Origin: Anastrepha obliqua
Taxonomy: Eukaryota; Arthropoda; Insecta; Diptera; Tephritidae
Assembly (NCBI RefSeq): GCF_027943255.1
Contig: NC_072894.1
Coordinates: 128,269,601-128,333,600, forward strand
Direction: 5' to 3'
DNA length: 64,000 nt
The notes beneath the pieces are model-generated. The model was given only the letters and a program-made list of their open reading frames with translations. It was not told the origin of the DNA and made no database searches. Below, in pieces: positions 11,628 to 22,766 of the stretch. Numbering within the stretch: position 1 is the first letter of the stretch; the number at the start of each line of letters is the position of its first letter. The position numbers and the translations under genes are program-made.

Positions 11628-12911
11628 TCTATACTAATATTATAAAGAGGAAAACTTTGTTTGTTTGTAATGAATAGGCTCAAAAACTACTGGACCGATT
11701 TTAAAAATTCTTTCACCATTCGAAAGCTACATCATCCACGAGTAACATGGATTATATTTTATTTTGGAAATAGGACTCGAGATATATGTCAAAACGTGGA
11801 CCCGGGTAACCTTCGGATGTGTATGTACAATATGGGTATCAAATGGAAGCTGTTGGTGAATGCTGTAGTTCAGAGTATTTTTCATGCGGCTCCGTGACTA
11901 GGGTCTCGAGATAGAGACCAAAACGTGGACCATAGAATGTGTTTGTACAATATGGATATCAAATTGAATGCTGAATGCTTTAGTACAGAGTATTTTTCAT
12001 GCCGCTCCGTGACTGGGGTCTCGGCATATAGAACAAAACGTGGACCCGGGTAGCCTTTGGTTGTGTATGTACAATATGGGTATCAAATGAAAGCTGTTGA
12101 TAAGTGCTTTAATACGGGGTAATTTTCATACCTATTGATGACTAGGGTCTGGAAATATATGCCAAAACGTGGACCCGCCGTGTCTTTGCACCGAATTAAA
12201 GCAAACTTACGCACATTGTTAAGTAAGTATTGAAAATGGGTTTCGTAAAGTTTGGTTGTAATTCGGAGCACTGGCAACGGGTGCAGCGTTCTTTTGAACC
12301 AGCCATAATGTTGCTTACTTTTTTAACGCTTGGGGCGGAACTGAACTGTCACTGAACTGAACTTGACAGTGTGAGTTACAATGTGTCAATATTTCTTTCT
12401 GATTTGGATACCATAAGGAAAAAACGTAAGTGCAATATGTAAAAATTGTTTGTGAATTTTTTTGGAGTGGATTTTGGAACAGTGAATAATTTCTTACGAA
12501 ATTTGAGAATTTAATGTGAAATCCGAATGAAATTATGTGTTCGTGGAAAAAAAATTTTTTTTCGTTTTTTTTTTTTTGAAAAATTTAAATGGATAATGGT
12601 TAAAAAAGCTCCAATGCTTAATAAAACATATAAATTGAAACGAAAAATTCATGGATGATCAGGAAAAAAGACGATTGTTTATTCATATGCGTTGATTTGA
12701 TTGATTTAAAAACAATCTTCTTTTTTCCTGATTTTCAATTTATATTTTATATTTACTCAAAAACAAATAGAAAAACAAAAAATATTGTTTATGCCAAAGC
12801 GCTTGAATATAAAGAATAAAGAAATAAATAATATGAAAATCATATATTTTCTGTTGTAAACCATATCTATTCTATTTTAGTGTGCCCAGCGAAGGGGGCC
12901 GGGTTTGCTAG
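11628..12911 (+). mobile_element. Non-autonomous Helitron with both termini
   Basis: The left end is TCTATACTAATATTATAAAG preceded by A at 11627. The right end is CTAG at 12908-12911 followed by T, after a GC-rich hairpin-like stretch (AGCGAAGGGGGCCGGG). Helitrons start with TC, end with CTRR after a hairpin and insert between A and T without target duplication; all are met here. The 1284-bp body has no Rep or helicase frame. Confidence 0.85.
11775..12185 (+). repeat. Imperfect tandem repeats inside the Helitron
   Basis: A unit of about 120-135 bases recurs three to four times. It is marked by GACTAGGGTCTCGAGATA, CAAAACGTGGACC, TGTACAATATGGGTATCAAA and AGAGTATTTTTCATGC. Copies differ by small substitutions and gaps. 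Confidence 0.75.
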
Positions 12912-13059
12912 TTCTTTATAATTAGAAAATCTGAAATCATGAAACTTTTCTTTTTCTTCTTCTTGATTGACGCGATAAGCGAGAAGTGCCGTTTTAGCGC
13001 TTTTAAACGCACCATAAATTATTTTATAAGTTTTTTGAGAATTGTTGTTGCAATAGCTA

Positions 13060-13465
13060 ACTAAACTTAGAGCAGTAAAACCATTAGTCGACGTCTGTAG
13101 GAATAGAGGCAGAGGTAGGTTAGGTGAGTAGGATTAAGTGTACCAGCGAAAAGATGGTCAGTGTCATCCAGGATACCTTCACATCCCGGACATACACTGA
13201 ATAAGTCTAGATCGATTCTACAAAGGTTGGAGTTTAACACGAAGTATTTCGCCTGCAACAGGTGGTGATTGGACCCCGATGGCGACATTCAGGGACAATG
13301 GTAATGACCTCTCGGTATGGATATGTAAATCGTTCGAGATCTGTATCCATTTCATTAGGTTCAGTGGTTGTCTGATATATTTCCGTATCTCGTCGGTAAG
13401 TTGTAGGAGATGGTGAGAATTGTAGATGTGTTTGTTGCTCATAGTTATCTGAAAAAGTTTGATTA
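13060..13465 (-). mobile_element. Non-LTR retrotransposon C-terminal fragment
   Basis: The minus strand encodes CPGCEGILDDTDHLFAG followed by LNPTHLTYL. This matches the C-terminal zinc-knuckle and NPT-L block common at the end of fly non-LTR polyproteins. The upstream part (REVITIVPECRHRG) is in another frame. It is short, broken and has no RT. Confidence 0.6.
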
Positions 13466-13720
13466 CCATGAATCAACTTTTTAATAAGCCTTGTTCATAT
13501 TTATCGAAACAACCCTATTCATCATTGAATTTCAGTGAGGAAAGAACAAGAGAAATACAAAATATGATTTCATTTAATTTCCGCTTATGTCTGTTATATG
13601 ATTGGGAGATTTTTTGCAATAACTCATATCAGGCTTCAAGTTCATTCAGTTCTTCAAAAATGTTGTTATATTACATAAAGATACATACAAATGTGTATGT
13701 ATGAACGAAAACATAATATA

Positions 13721-14982
13721 AGGTTGTCAAAAAAGTCTTGCGGTATTTTTATTGAATTTTCAATTGTTCATAAAATTTGTTATAATAATGCGATTTAAGT
13801 CAAATATGCGCCGTTTTGCTCGATGACGAGTTCCCAACGAGATGCCAACTTCATAATGCCCCTCTTATAGAAGCTCGCTTCCCTATTGTCAAAAAACTCG
13901 GAGAGCCAATTTTCACAGGACCCTCTTGTGGACAACTTCCGACTACCAAGCTCGTTCGCTATGGACAGAAATAGGTGGTAATCACTTGGTGCGAGATCCG
14001 GACTATACGGTGGATGCAAAAGAACCTCCCATCCGAGCTCCCAGAGCTTCTGGCGCATCACCAAAGATGTGTGTGGCCTGGCGTTGTCCTGATGGAGGAC
14101 AATTCGGCCTCTGTTGATCAAAGATGGCCTCTTCTGCATGAGTGTTGCATTCAAGCGGTCCAGTTGTTGGCAGTACAGGTCCGAATTGAGCGTTTGGCCA
14201 TAGGGGAGCAGCTCATAGTGGATAATTCCCTGCCAATCCCACCAAACACACACCTTCCTGGCCGTCAATCCAGGCTTAGCCACCGTCTGGGCAGCTTCAC
14301 CGCTTTTCGACCACGACCGTTTGCGCTTCACGTTGTCGTAAGTAACCCACTTTTCATCGCCAGTCACCATCCGCTTCAAAAACGGGTCGATTTTGTTGCG
14401 ATTCAGAAACGATTCGCATGCATCCATACGGGCAAAAATGTTTTTTTGCGTCAAGTCGTGTGGCACCCATACATCGAGCTTCTCTTTGAATCCAAGCTTC
14501 TTCAAATGGTTTATAACGGTTTGATGACTCATGCCCAACTCTTGGCCGATGCTACGGCTGCTACTATGCCGGTCTCTTTCGATCAATTCAGCGATTTTAT
14601 CGACAGGCTTTCCGGTCCGTGGCGCATCTTCGATCACCTCTGCACCAGAACGAAAACGTTGAAACCATCGTTGTGCGGTGGAAATGGAAACTGTATCGGG
14701 TCCATAAACTGCACAAATTTTATTGGCAGCATGAGATGCATTTTTGCCTTTATCGTAGTAGTAGTGTAAAATATACCGTATTTTCTCTTTATTTTGCTCC
14801 ATGTTTGCGACGCTATAACTCACGAACGACTAAAAGCAAACAACAATTAATCAAACACGTGTTAGCACGTGAAAAGAGCTTTCCAAAAAGCTCTAGCGTG
14901 AACCGATGCGACGAATACAACTAGAACTACGCGCTTGCAAAGACAAGCTTGCGGAAATACCGCAAGACTTTTTGGCCAACCT
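13721..14982 (-). mobile_element. Complete mariner element (DD34D)
   Basis: Inverted repeats of about 28 bases: AGGTTGTCAAAAAAGTCTTG from 13721, and AGGTTGGCCAAAAAGTCTTG on the minus strand from 14982. TA flanks both sides (13719-13720 and 14983-14984), the mariner target duplication. Total length is 1262 bp, with the transposase frame uninterrupted. Confidence 0.93.
13795..14802 (-). CDS. Mariner transposase, intact (335 aa)
   Basis: The first ATG of the frame is at 14802, giving MEQNKEKIRYIL; a GTG seven codons upstream is not needed. The N-terminal paired helix-turn-helix region (QRWFQRFRSG, RTGKPV) is followed by the linker WVPHDLTQKN and the catalytic residues: Asp in TGDEKW, Asp in HQDNARPH, and Asp in YSPDLAPSDYHLF. 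I count 34 residues between the last two, so DD34D. The length is normal for an irritans-type mariner and I see no stop or frameshift. With well-preserved terminal repeats it may be mobile or recently so. It lies upstream of gene C in opposite orientation. Confidence 0.93.
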   Translation of the reverse strand: MEQNKEKIRYILHYYYDKGKNASHAANKICAVYGPDTVSISTAQRWFQRFRSGAEVIEDAPRTGKPVDKIAELIERDRHSSSRSIGQELGMSHQTVINHLKKLGFKEKLDVWVPHDLTQKNIFARMDACESFLNRNKIDPFLKRMVTGDEKWVTYDNVKRKRSWSKSGEAAQTVAKPGLTARKVCVWWDWQGIIHYELLPYGQTLNSDLYCQQLDRLNATLMQKRPSLINRGRIVLHQDNARPHTSLVMRQKLWELGWEVLLHPPYSPDLAPSDYHLFLSIANELGSRKLSTRGSCENWLSEFFDNREASFYKRGIMKLASRWELVIEQNGAYLT

Positions 14983-15173
14983 TATACAAACATACATACG
15001 TACACATCTAATTTTTATCACCAAACATTCAAAGTAGTCCGCTCAATTTTAGGAATTCGTACAAATGCATTTTTATTTTCAATAATAATTACTTACAGAC
15101 GCATGCCTATATACATAAATAAGTATATGCGCATGTATGTATACCTGTGTGAATATATACGAGTACGTCTGGA

Positions 15174-15210
15174 TATTTAAGATCAATGCAAACTTTAAAA
15201 ATAATTCAGT
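15174..15210 (+). promoter_or_regulatory. Core promoter of gene C (TATTTAA plus TTCAGT)
   Basis: TATTTAA at 15174-15180 is followed about 30 bases later by TTCAGT at 15205-15210, a TATA/initiator pair like those of genes D, E and G. Confidence 0.55.
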
Positions 15211-15316
15211 TCATGAATTAAACTGCTGTTGGAGCTGTCTATCACCGCATTGTGAATTTTTAAGTGAGAAGTAGGAATCTGCAGAAATAGCGCCAAAATG
15301 AATAAATCTAACTACT

Positions 15317-16536
15317 ATGCAATTCCTGCAAGAGGCACATTATTGCTTTCAGCCCGAAAAAATTGTCAGTAACTCGAATGTCCCATATATTTAACAAATC
15401 AATTTCATGAATGGCCTGAGCTATTCATGTCCGCACTCTAACCAGACAGGAAAATAACTAAAAATTAAATAATTCCATTTCCATTTGCAGTTACACTTTG
15501 CCTCTTGGTTTTTTCCATCATTGCGTCAGCATACGCTGGTCAAAACAAAACAAGCGTTGAGGAGATATGCAGATTATTAACCCCCAGCACCACTATTCTA
15601 CATCCCAATACGTGCAACAAGTGGGTTCGGTGCCCATCTTCATTTAATGCTGAAGACTTGGAAGAAGGTTTGTGTGTCTTTGGGTTGTATTTCAATAAGG
15701 ATGCCGGTCGCTGTGAGAGTAAGGAAACTGTCACCTGCCCCTACGAATCTACCTCAAACGACAATCGTTGTGCATTCCAAACTGATGGTACCTTCCTGGC
15801 TGATCCGAATGACTGTAGTGGCTACATTTTCTGCAACAACCAGACAGAAACACGCTCGACTTGCCCCGGCAGCTTGATATATAACCCAGAAAAGGGGGCG
15901 TGCGTTTATCCAAAAGATTACAATTGCCAATTGAAGCGAGCAGCCGCCAACGTCAGCACCATCTGCAAGTCCGTGGCAAAAAATACTGTGCTTGCGGACA
16001 TCAGCGATTGTACGAAATATCTTAGTTGTGACGAAGAGAGCCAACTCATATCGTTCCAGTGCTCTGAAGGGCAAGCATTCAACTACTCTACTTTAGAATG
16101 TGTAGCTCGAAGCGAAGCGGTGTGTCATCCTCTAGCACCAGAACTTGAACCAGAAATTGATGTTTGCGGTACCGAGGATAATGTCCTAGTCGGCTATATT
16201 GCTGACGAGGAATCGTGTAGTGGATATTATATATGCGCCAAGCAAAGTGATGGTAAACCCGATCGCAGTCCCACATATCTAAAATGTCAGGACGGCTACT
16301 TCTTTGACAGCAGCACTTGGTCATGTCGCAACCGCCTAAGCGTCAAGTGTTCTTTAGACCGCTGCGAAGGCATGGCCAACAAATACGTAAATGTGGCCGG
16401 TGATTGCTCCGCTTATGCACGCTGCAAGAATGGAGTAACAGTTGCCACTGGCAAATGCGAAGGTAACTACTTTTTCGATGAACGCTCGCAGGCTTGTACT
16501 CAACAAAATATTAGCTACACTGCGTGTACCGCCTAA
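15317..16536 (+). CDS. Gene C: peritrophin-44/48-like, five CBM14 domains; first exon uncertain
   Basis: The main exon is 15491-16536, opened by acceptor CATTTGCAG, with a phase-1 junction and a hydrophobic signal segment (TLCLLVFSIIASAYA). Five CBM14 domains follow, starting at EEICRLLTP, DNRCAFQTD, STICKSVAK, DVCGTEDNV and LDRCEGMAN. The start is unclear: no 4-10 nt exon like those of B and D-G is visible. The best in-phase candidate is ATG at 15317 with donor GTAACT after 15368, giving 365 residues with an unusually long n-region. Domains 3-5 are almost identical to gene D (see findings). AATAAA lies at about 16577. Secreted chitin binding is inferred from the family. Confidence 0.8.
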
Positions 16537-16971
16537 ATCATAAAATCCGGTGAAATGTTGTATATAAAAAATTTAAATAAATGAATATAAATGTGTATCT
16601 ATTTGTGTGTTTATGTAAAGTAAATGACTTCTGCATTATTAAATAAAATTTTCAGTAGAATTTAAGAAAGTTGGGGGATCTTCAAAAATTTACTTTCCCG
16701 TGGGGTTATTCAAAACTGTGCAGATTTGGATCTCCCATCGATATCTGTTTTGCAAACAATGTTACTCTTTTGCACACTCTGCTACTCTGTTGCAGATGCT
16801 CAGCTGATACTTAAATGTAAATAGTAATAATAAAAAGTAAATAATTTGATAAATTTAGCAGACAAGAATCCCAATAAGGGAGTGCTTCGTGAAATCAAAT
16901 TACACTAACAAGACGTAATTGGAGCTTACAGTGGTTCGATAAGCCAAAAGGAAGTTGGAGTTTGTTATAAC
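16537..16971. other. Intergenic, nothing recognised
   Basis: Apart from the gene C poly(A) signal, no feature was seen. Confidence 0.5.
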
Positions 16972-16975
16972 TTAA

Positions 16976-17007
<32 letters not shown>

Positions 17008-17740
17008 CGGGTCACAAAATCGAAATTTTTTTTCTTCACTCATCTTATAGTAAATCATTTCAAAAATGTTGTGTCAAAATTTTAAATGGATCGGAGTAGA
17101 ACTCTCAAAGTTATAGCCTTTGTAGGCACTCTACCTCGAATGCGGAGCATCGATAGATGCTTGGCAATTCCCAAGGGCTGGGCTGTCGGCGTCATTTTTT
17201 CAAACGCGTTTTTCCCAAAACGACTTCTTAAAAGTCGGTGCCAATCACAACTCCGAAACTATTCAACCGATTCTTTTCAAATTTGGCACACGTTTTCTAA
17301 ATCATTATTTTATCATTTATTTTATTTTTTTTAAGGTTGTTATTCACTTACAAATATGGCGAAATTTTTCGCCAAAAATGCTCGTTTTACGTTTTTTTGC
17401 CACCAAAACTACAAAAATGAAAAAAAAAAAAAATTTTATTAATGGGGGGGCGAGCATTACGTCATACTTTAACTGAAAAATTCGACTTTTTTAGTTTCAG
17501 ATGATTCTACGACGAATGCCGATTGGCACCGCAGAGCACCTCTCGAAAAACATATCTCCAAAAAAACTCTGTCATGGGCTTATTTGTCAATATTTTATTA
17601 TTAATATTTTTTAAAAACTTATTGAAAAGATGTACAATAACATGCAACTGATTTTATTAAAGTATCTTAAGCCATATTTCTGTAAAATATTAAAAAAAAA
17701 AGTGTTTTTTTTTTAGCGCTAAACCCTACCACCCCCTTAA
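16972..17740. repeat. TTAA-bounded repeat, copy 1, with 32-G run
   Basis: TTAA at 16972-16975 and 17737-17740 enclose the element. Inside the left end is an uninterrupted run of 32 G (16976-17007); the right end reads, reversed, GGGGGTGGTAGGGTTTAGCG. The body (17009-17725) matches 48048-48684 closely, allowing for a few small indels. There is no coding capacity. It is most simply a TTAA-targeting MITE. Confidence 0.75.
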
Positions 17741-17769
17741 GGTGGTTGCTCCAGTCTTACAGATGATGG

Positions 17770-17980
17770 TAGATAGGTAGTTGAAATGGTTAAGGTACCA
17801 GTCTGGAACTCCCCAAGTAGCACTGAAGCACCGTTTTGATGACATTATTAGACCTCCATCAGGCAGATATCTACAATCAACCCGATCTGTTGATGTAATG
17901 GAGATGATTGATGGGACTTAGGTTGGCGCACTGCCCCAGGAACGAGATTAATCGATCTCTTTCCATTTTGTAACGATGGT
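17770..17980 (-). mobile_element. Non-LTR 3' tail fragment
   Basis: This is the reverse complement of the 3' tail seen at 60000-60230: shared blocks include GCACTGAAGCACCGTTTTGA and CTGTTGATGTAA. It is a degenerate antisense fragment of the same retrotransposon family as 19461-20949. Confidence 0.65.
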
Positions 17981-18350
17981 ATCAATTAAATCTCTTCGGA
18001 CGGCAAAGAAGTTGGCACGGAAGTAGATGAAGATCAATGCACTCTTGATAATCTTTCCAAAATATTCATTTATAAAATCCCAATACTTATCGGGCTCCAC
18101 GGAACAGCCGAAAAACTGTACAGTATCACATTCCCCTTACATCTCAAAAACAACAGAAGAAGAAAGAATATCTGGACTATTTATCCTTTTGAAGAACTCA
18201 CTTCGAAAATTCTGGAATTTCTGATTCTTCTGAAGGCATGGAAAATCTTAATATAGCGATAAAGTGGCTTTTGCTACATTCGACTGAATTCTTTACATAA
18301 CAACTTTGCTTACAGTAGCAGAAATAAAAAAAAAAAATAAAATGCATTTG
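17981..18350. other. Intergenic, nothing recognised
   Basis: No gene or structured repeat seen. Confidence 0.4.
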
Positions 18351-18354
18351 TTAA

Positions 18355-18460
18355 ATGAGCCTCTGAGGGTATTTTTGTCATGAGAAGCTCCTCATAAAAA
18401 TAATCTTTGAAGGAAAACATCAAGGCGTAGACCACAAATTGAAGAAGAAGATCGACTAAT
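18355..18460 (+). repeat. Partial SINE (3' body only)
   Basis: Shares CATGA-AAGC-CCTCATAAAAAT and ACAAAT-AGAAGAAGA blocks with the fuller copy at 43705-44037. The tRNA-like head is missing. Confidence 0.55.
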
Positions 18461-18905
18461 AAAGGAGTTGTGCCACCTACCACCAGCTTTCTAGTGTGAA
18501 ACCGTTCCTTCCGACTGTAGAACCTAGCGCTTCTGTGAACAAGTCCATATATCCGTCGCTCGCATTAGAATTGTTTTTATGGAAAACATTTTACAGGAAA
18601 AATTGTAAGTTAACAATAAGACAACGCATTGTTGTGAAATTTTGAATGAAACTTCAGAAGCTTCACTACTGATAGTAATTCATTAAAAATTCACGCCTAG
18701 GAAGACTTATCTCCTTAAAAGCAGGTGACAGCATGGACAAAAATGATAATCTGAATCGGTACGCTAATCGATTATGGTCAACATTTTGTCAACAGCAGAA
18801 CCTTGTTATTCTTGGTAAACTTCGTAAAAGAATAACGGCTTGTGGATGGACAAGACATGGGTTATCCACCAAAGCAAAACACGCCACATTTTCAATTGTA
18901 TGCAT

Positions 18906-19366
18906 GTCAAGAAGTTCACTGACGATTGCACCGACAATGACATAGGCATACCGTTTCAGGCTCTTACGCTACTTATTTAAGAGAAAAGTGTGAGAGCAAC
19001 GACTGAAAGATGACGTAATGAAACCACATGCAGGATCGCCCGACAATTGTGACCGACGCTCAATGCTAAACGCACAGAATCTCTGCTAAGCCAAAATAAG
19101 CACAGCCTTAGCAAGCACATGACTTCTGCAGAAACTGTCTAGGTGAGGAAGAGGAAGAGACACACCTTCTGTGGCATTGTCCTGCTCTATGCAGACGTAG
19201 ATTTATCATTTTAGGTAAACGATTTTTTAATGGGCTGGAAGACCTCAGTACTGGGAAAATCAGAGATCTTCTCAAATTTTTGTAAAGTACACATTGGTAT
19301 AAGCCATAGTATGCCCCTTAGTGGACAACCCGTTTCAACCTAACCTAACTTAAGTCAAGAAGTTCA
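18906..19366 (+). mobile_element. Short 5'-truncated non-LTR copy with 13-bp target duplication
   Basis: GTCAAGAAGTTCA occurs at 18906-18918 and 19354-19366. The 435-bp insert between matches 7590-8139 (same family as the 5811 element), including the blocks AACGCACAGAATCTCTGCTA and AAGACCTCAGTACT, and ends in CAACCTAACCTAAC. Its zinc-motif frame has small deletions and stops. Confidence 0.82.
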
Positions 19367-19452
19367 GACAATAAATGTTATTCGCCGGATCTTACGTTGT
19401 ACGACTTCAACTATGTCTGCTTCTTACGGGAATACTAAAAAGTAACACGATT

Positions 19453-20957
19453 TAAGTCACTGGAAGCTGCACATAGAAAATCGAGTTAAGAAGGCCAATA
19501 TAGCCTTCTACACCTGTAAATCTATGTTCGGCAAAAAATGGGGTCTCAAGCCACGTGTCGTACTTTGGATGTACAACTTAGTGGTTCTGCCAATTTTGAC
19601 ATACGGTTGCCTAGTTTGGTGGGTAGCTCTTCAGAAGGGCTACAACTCCACTAAACTATAGAGAGTGCAGAGAACTGCATGTGTGGGCATCATTGGGGCC
19701 TGTAGAACATGTCCCACCGCTGCGCTCAACGTTATTCTCCACTTAATTCCTGTGGATCTGCAGGTTAAATACATTGCTGCTCAGAGTGCTATTAGGCTGA
19801 AGAAGTTTGGCCTTTGGAGACAACTTCCTGTAGGACATAGCAGCATTCTGAAGCAGATCTCCCCTTCCTTCTCTGATATTCGCACCGACCTCTCCATCCG
19901 CAAACTGTGCTTTGAGGGTTGTGGTAGGGCTATCTTTCCGAGCAGGCAAGATTGGAAAGAGGGAAGAGTTGGTGCGGATATAGATGCCTCTATTTTCACT
20001 GACGGATCCAAAATGGAGTCTGGAGTGGGAGCGGGGGTCTACTCTAAATCAGCCAGCATTTCGGTCTCCTATAAACTGCCGGAGACAAATAACGTCTTTC
20101 AAGCAGAGGTCTTTGCGATCCTGCAGGCATGCAAAATGCTTCGGGATCGCTGTTGGGAGGGAGACATTAATATTTTTTCCGATAGCCAAGCTGCAATCAA
20201 GGCACTGTCGTCGCCGTATTGCAGCTCTCTTCTCGTGAACTCCTGTAAGGAGGAACTTAAACGTCTCGGACGTGCAGGAAACATTTCCCTCATCTGGGTT
20301 CCTGGGCACAGGAATATAGAGGGAAATGAAATTGCCGATGAGCTAGCCAGGAAGGAGGCGGCAGAACCGAATCCAGCTGTCCTATTCTCAGACATCGGTA
20401 TCCCCTTGGCCGTCGTTAAAGGGAAACTACACAACTTCTTTCTAAGAAAAGCGCAAGACAGATGGAGGTCTGTCTCATCTTGTGCCATTTTAAAAGCACT
20501 GTGGCCTCAATACGATATCAACAGAACGCTTGAGGTGATGGGAACCCCCCGCCATTCAATTTCCAAACTCATTGCGGTGATCACGGGTCACTGGGTGATC
20601 GGCACTCATGCAGAGAAGCTTGGAATTCCGTACAACCCCCATTGCAGAAGCTGTGGGGATCCTGCAGAGAAAGAGACTGTGGAACACTTTCTCTGCAAAT
20701 GTCCGGCTCTGGCGGCTAGGCGCTTGAGATTCCTCAGCGTCCCCTTTGGGGATGACTTGATGAAATTCTCCAGCCTAGATCCCCTTTCTCTCCTCCGCTA
20801 CATCAACAGCACTGGATGGCTGTAGACGGTCTTATCTCCTCCCTTAATCCTTTCACAGGTAGTGGTCCACATTATGGTATCAAAACGGCACGTAAGTGCT
20901 ACTTGTAGTGTACCTGGGGTACTCTTGCCATCTTACCTACCTACCTACCTAAGTCAC
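19453..20957 (+). mobile_element. 5'-truncated non-LTR copy (second family) with TACC-repeat tail
   Basis: TAAGTCAC flanks the insert at 19453-19460 and 20950-20957. The body 19461-20949 starts in the RT thumb, covers RNase H and the zinc motif, and ends in a simple (TACC)n tail. It is about half identical in protein to the 5811 and 31787 elements, so it is a related but separate family. Confidence 0.82.
19461..20825 (+). pseudogene. RT thumb, RNase H and zinc-motif fragment
   Basis: The frame reads from WKLHIENRVKKAN through FGKKWGLKPRVVLW and PILTYGCLVWW, has one TAG at about 19659, then stays open for 386 codons to 20825. The RNase H domain keeps all four catalytic acids in IFTDGSK, VFQAEVFAI, FSDSQAAIK and NEIADELAR, with WVPGHRNIEGN between. 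The C-terminus has CRSCGD...HFLCKCPAL. It lacks the endonuclease and most of RT, so it is a dead truncated copy although RNase H itself looks intact. Confidence 0.85.
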
Positions 20958-21463
20958 GAAGGAGCTAACAGACGATCAGCCCTAACGAGGAATCGAGGAT
21001 CGAGGAAGGCTGTATGCTTGTAGAAAAAATTTAGTTTTTACATTAAAAAACGCATGATAGGTCATGCTACCTTGCTATGGCCCGCTTGCCTATTGAAACA
21101 AAAAATGGAAAATCGAAACATATTTTTACTCGACGCTTTACCATTTTCAAATGATGTAGTTAATTTATTTGTTTCATGAAATGTTGTGCTAGCCTGATAG
21201 AGGCGTATGAATGTAGATTTTTTTCCAAGATTTAATCGACTACAGAATCTATTATGAACATTGAGTGGTAGTGAGTCAGCTTCACAGGCCTTCATCTTAC
21301 TTCACTCTCAACAAGGAGATACATTATCAAAATATTTGCCTTCTGTAGTGTAATCACTTGCCGCCCATTCAATCTGTTTTTTTTTTCACTATCAAAAATT
21401 AATAATATCGGAGCAATGTAACAATAATAGATTTTTAATATCGATAAAGTGTGTCGACTTTTG
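20958..21463. other. Intergenic upstream of gene D
   Basis: No gene or repeat recognised. Confidence 0.45.
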
Positions 21464-21502
21464 TATATTTAAGAGTCACTCGCAACCAGAATTTACATCA
21501 GT
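21464..21502 (+). promoter_or_regulatory. Core promoter of gene D (TATATTT plus ATCAGT)
   Basis: TATATTT at 21464-21470 is followed about 33 bases later by ATCAGT at about 21497-21502, a standard insect TATA/initiator pair. It gives a leader of roughly 110 nt to the ATG at 21612. Confidence 0.65.
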
Positions 21503-21611
21503 GCAGTTTTTCTTACACCAAGACCTTTAGCCCTGACTAAAAGGAAAACTTAAATAACTAAAAATAAGGCAGCAAATTCTCTAGGCCACCTAACTTGAGC
21601 TCGATTCTGCC

Positions 21612-22766
21612 ATGTGCAAGGGTGAGGTCCTAAAATCTTTATCAGACAATATACTTATATTTTTACTCTCATACTCATAACAATATTTTTCTCGTCATTT
21701 ATTACTTTTAGCAACCATTTTTGTAGTTTTGGTCACAACTGCCATTGTTGCAGTAAAAGCGGAAAGTAAACCATTGTCGGTTGAGGAAATTTGTAGCCAA
21801 ATGCCAGCCGGCACCTTTATTCTGTCCCCGAATTCATGTACCCATTGGGTCCAGTGTCCCTCATCAGCCAACGCCCAGGACTACGAAGACGGCTTCTGTG
21901 CTTACGGCCTATATTTCAATAAAGACAAAAATCGGTGTGAAACCATGGAAGACGTTGTTTGTCCCTTCGAAAACACTCAAACCGTCTCTGACAACCGTTG
22001 CGCCTCAAAGAAAGATGGTATTTTCTTGTCAGACCCAGAAAATTGTAATGGCTATGTGTTCTGCATGGATGGCAAAGAAATCCGTTCCACTTGCCCGAAA
22101 GATTTGGTATTCCATCCTTCGAAATCCGCTTGTGTTTATCCGAAAGAATACCAATGTCCTAAGAAAACTCAAAATGTAACTGCAAATCCGATTTGCAATT
22201 CTGTAGCTAATGGTACGATCTTCGCGGACATAAAAGATTGCACGAAATACCATCAATGTGTCGCGGGTGGCAAACTAACATCTTTAGAGTGCCCCGAAAG
22301 CCAAGCATTCAACTACTCTACTTTAGAATGTGTAGCTCGAAGCGAAGCGGTCTGTCATCCTCTAGCACCAGAACTTGAACCAGAAATTGATGTTTGCGGT
22401 ACCGAGGATAATGTCCTAGTCGGCTATATTGCTGACGAGGAATCGTGTAGTGGATATTATATATGCGCCAAGCAAAGTGATGGTAAACCCGATCGCAGTC
22501 CCACATATCTAAAATGTCAGGACGGCTACTTCTTTGACAGTGGCACTTGGTCATGTCGCGACCGCTTAAATGTCAAGTGTTCTTTAGACCGTTGCGAAGG
22601 CATGGCCAACAAATACGTCAATGTGGCCGGTGATTGTACTGCTTATGCACGCTGCAAGAATGGAGCAACAGTTGCCACTGGCAAATGCGAAAGTAACTAC
22701 TTCTTCGACGAGCGCACACAAGGATGCACTCCACATAACATTAGCTACATGGCCTGTTCAACCTAG
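21612..22766 (+). CDS. Gene D: peritrophin-44/48-like protein with five CBM14 domains
   Basis: Model join(21612..21621, 21712..22766), 354 residues. Exon 1 supplies ATGTGCAAGG before donor GTGAGG; acceptor TACTTTTAG gives MCKATIFVVLVTTAIVAVKA, a good signal peptide. Domains start at EEICSQMPA, DNRCASKKD, NPICNSVAN, DVCGTEDNV and LDRCEGMAN, each with six cysteines and an aromatic GYVFC/GYYIC-type core. Family knowledge places such proteins in the chitinous peritrophic matrix. It is the paralogue of gene C about 5 kb upstream; the second half is nearly identical in DNA while the first half has diverged. AATAAA lies at about 22775. Confidence 0.9.

Noticed and set aside
13975..14769. 264-codon plus-strand ORF
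   Set aside because: It is antisense to the intact mariner transposase and has no domain of its own.
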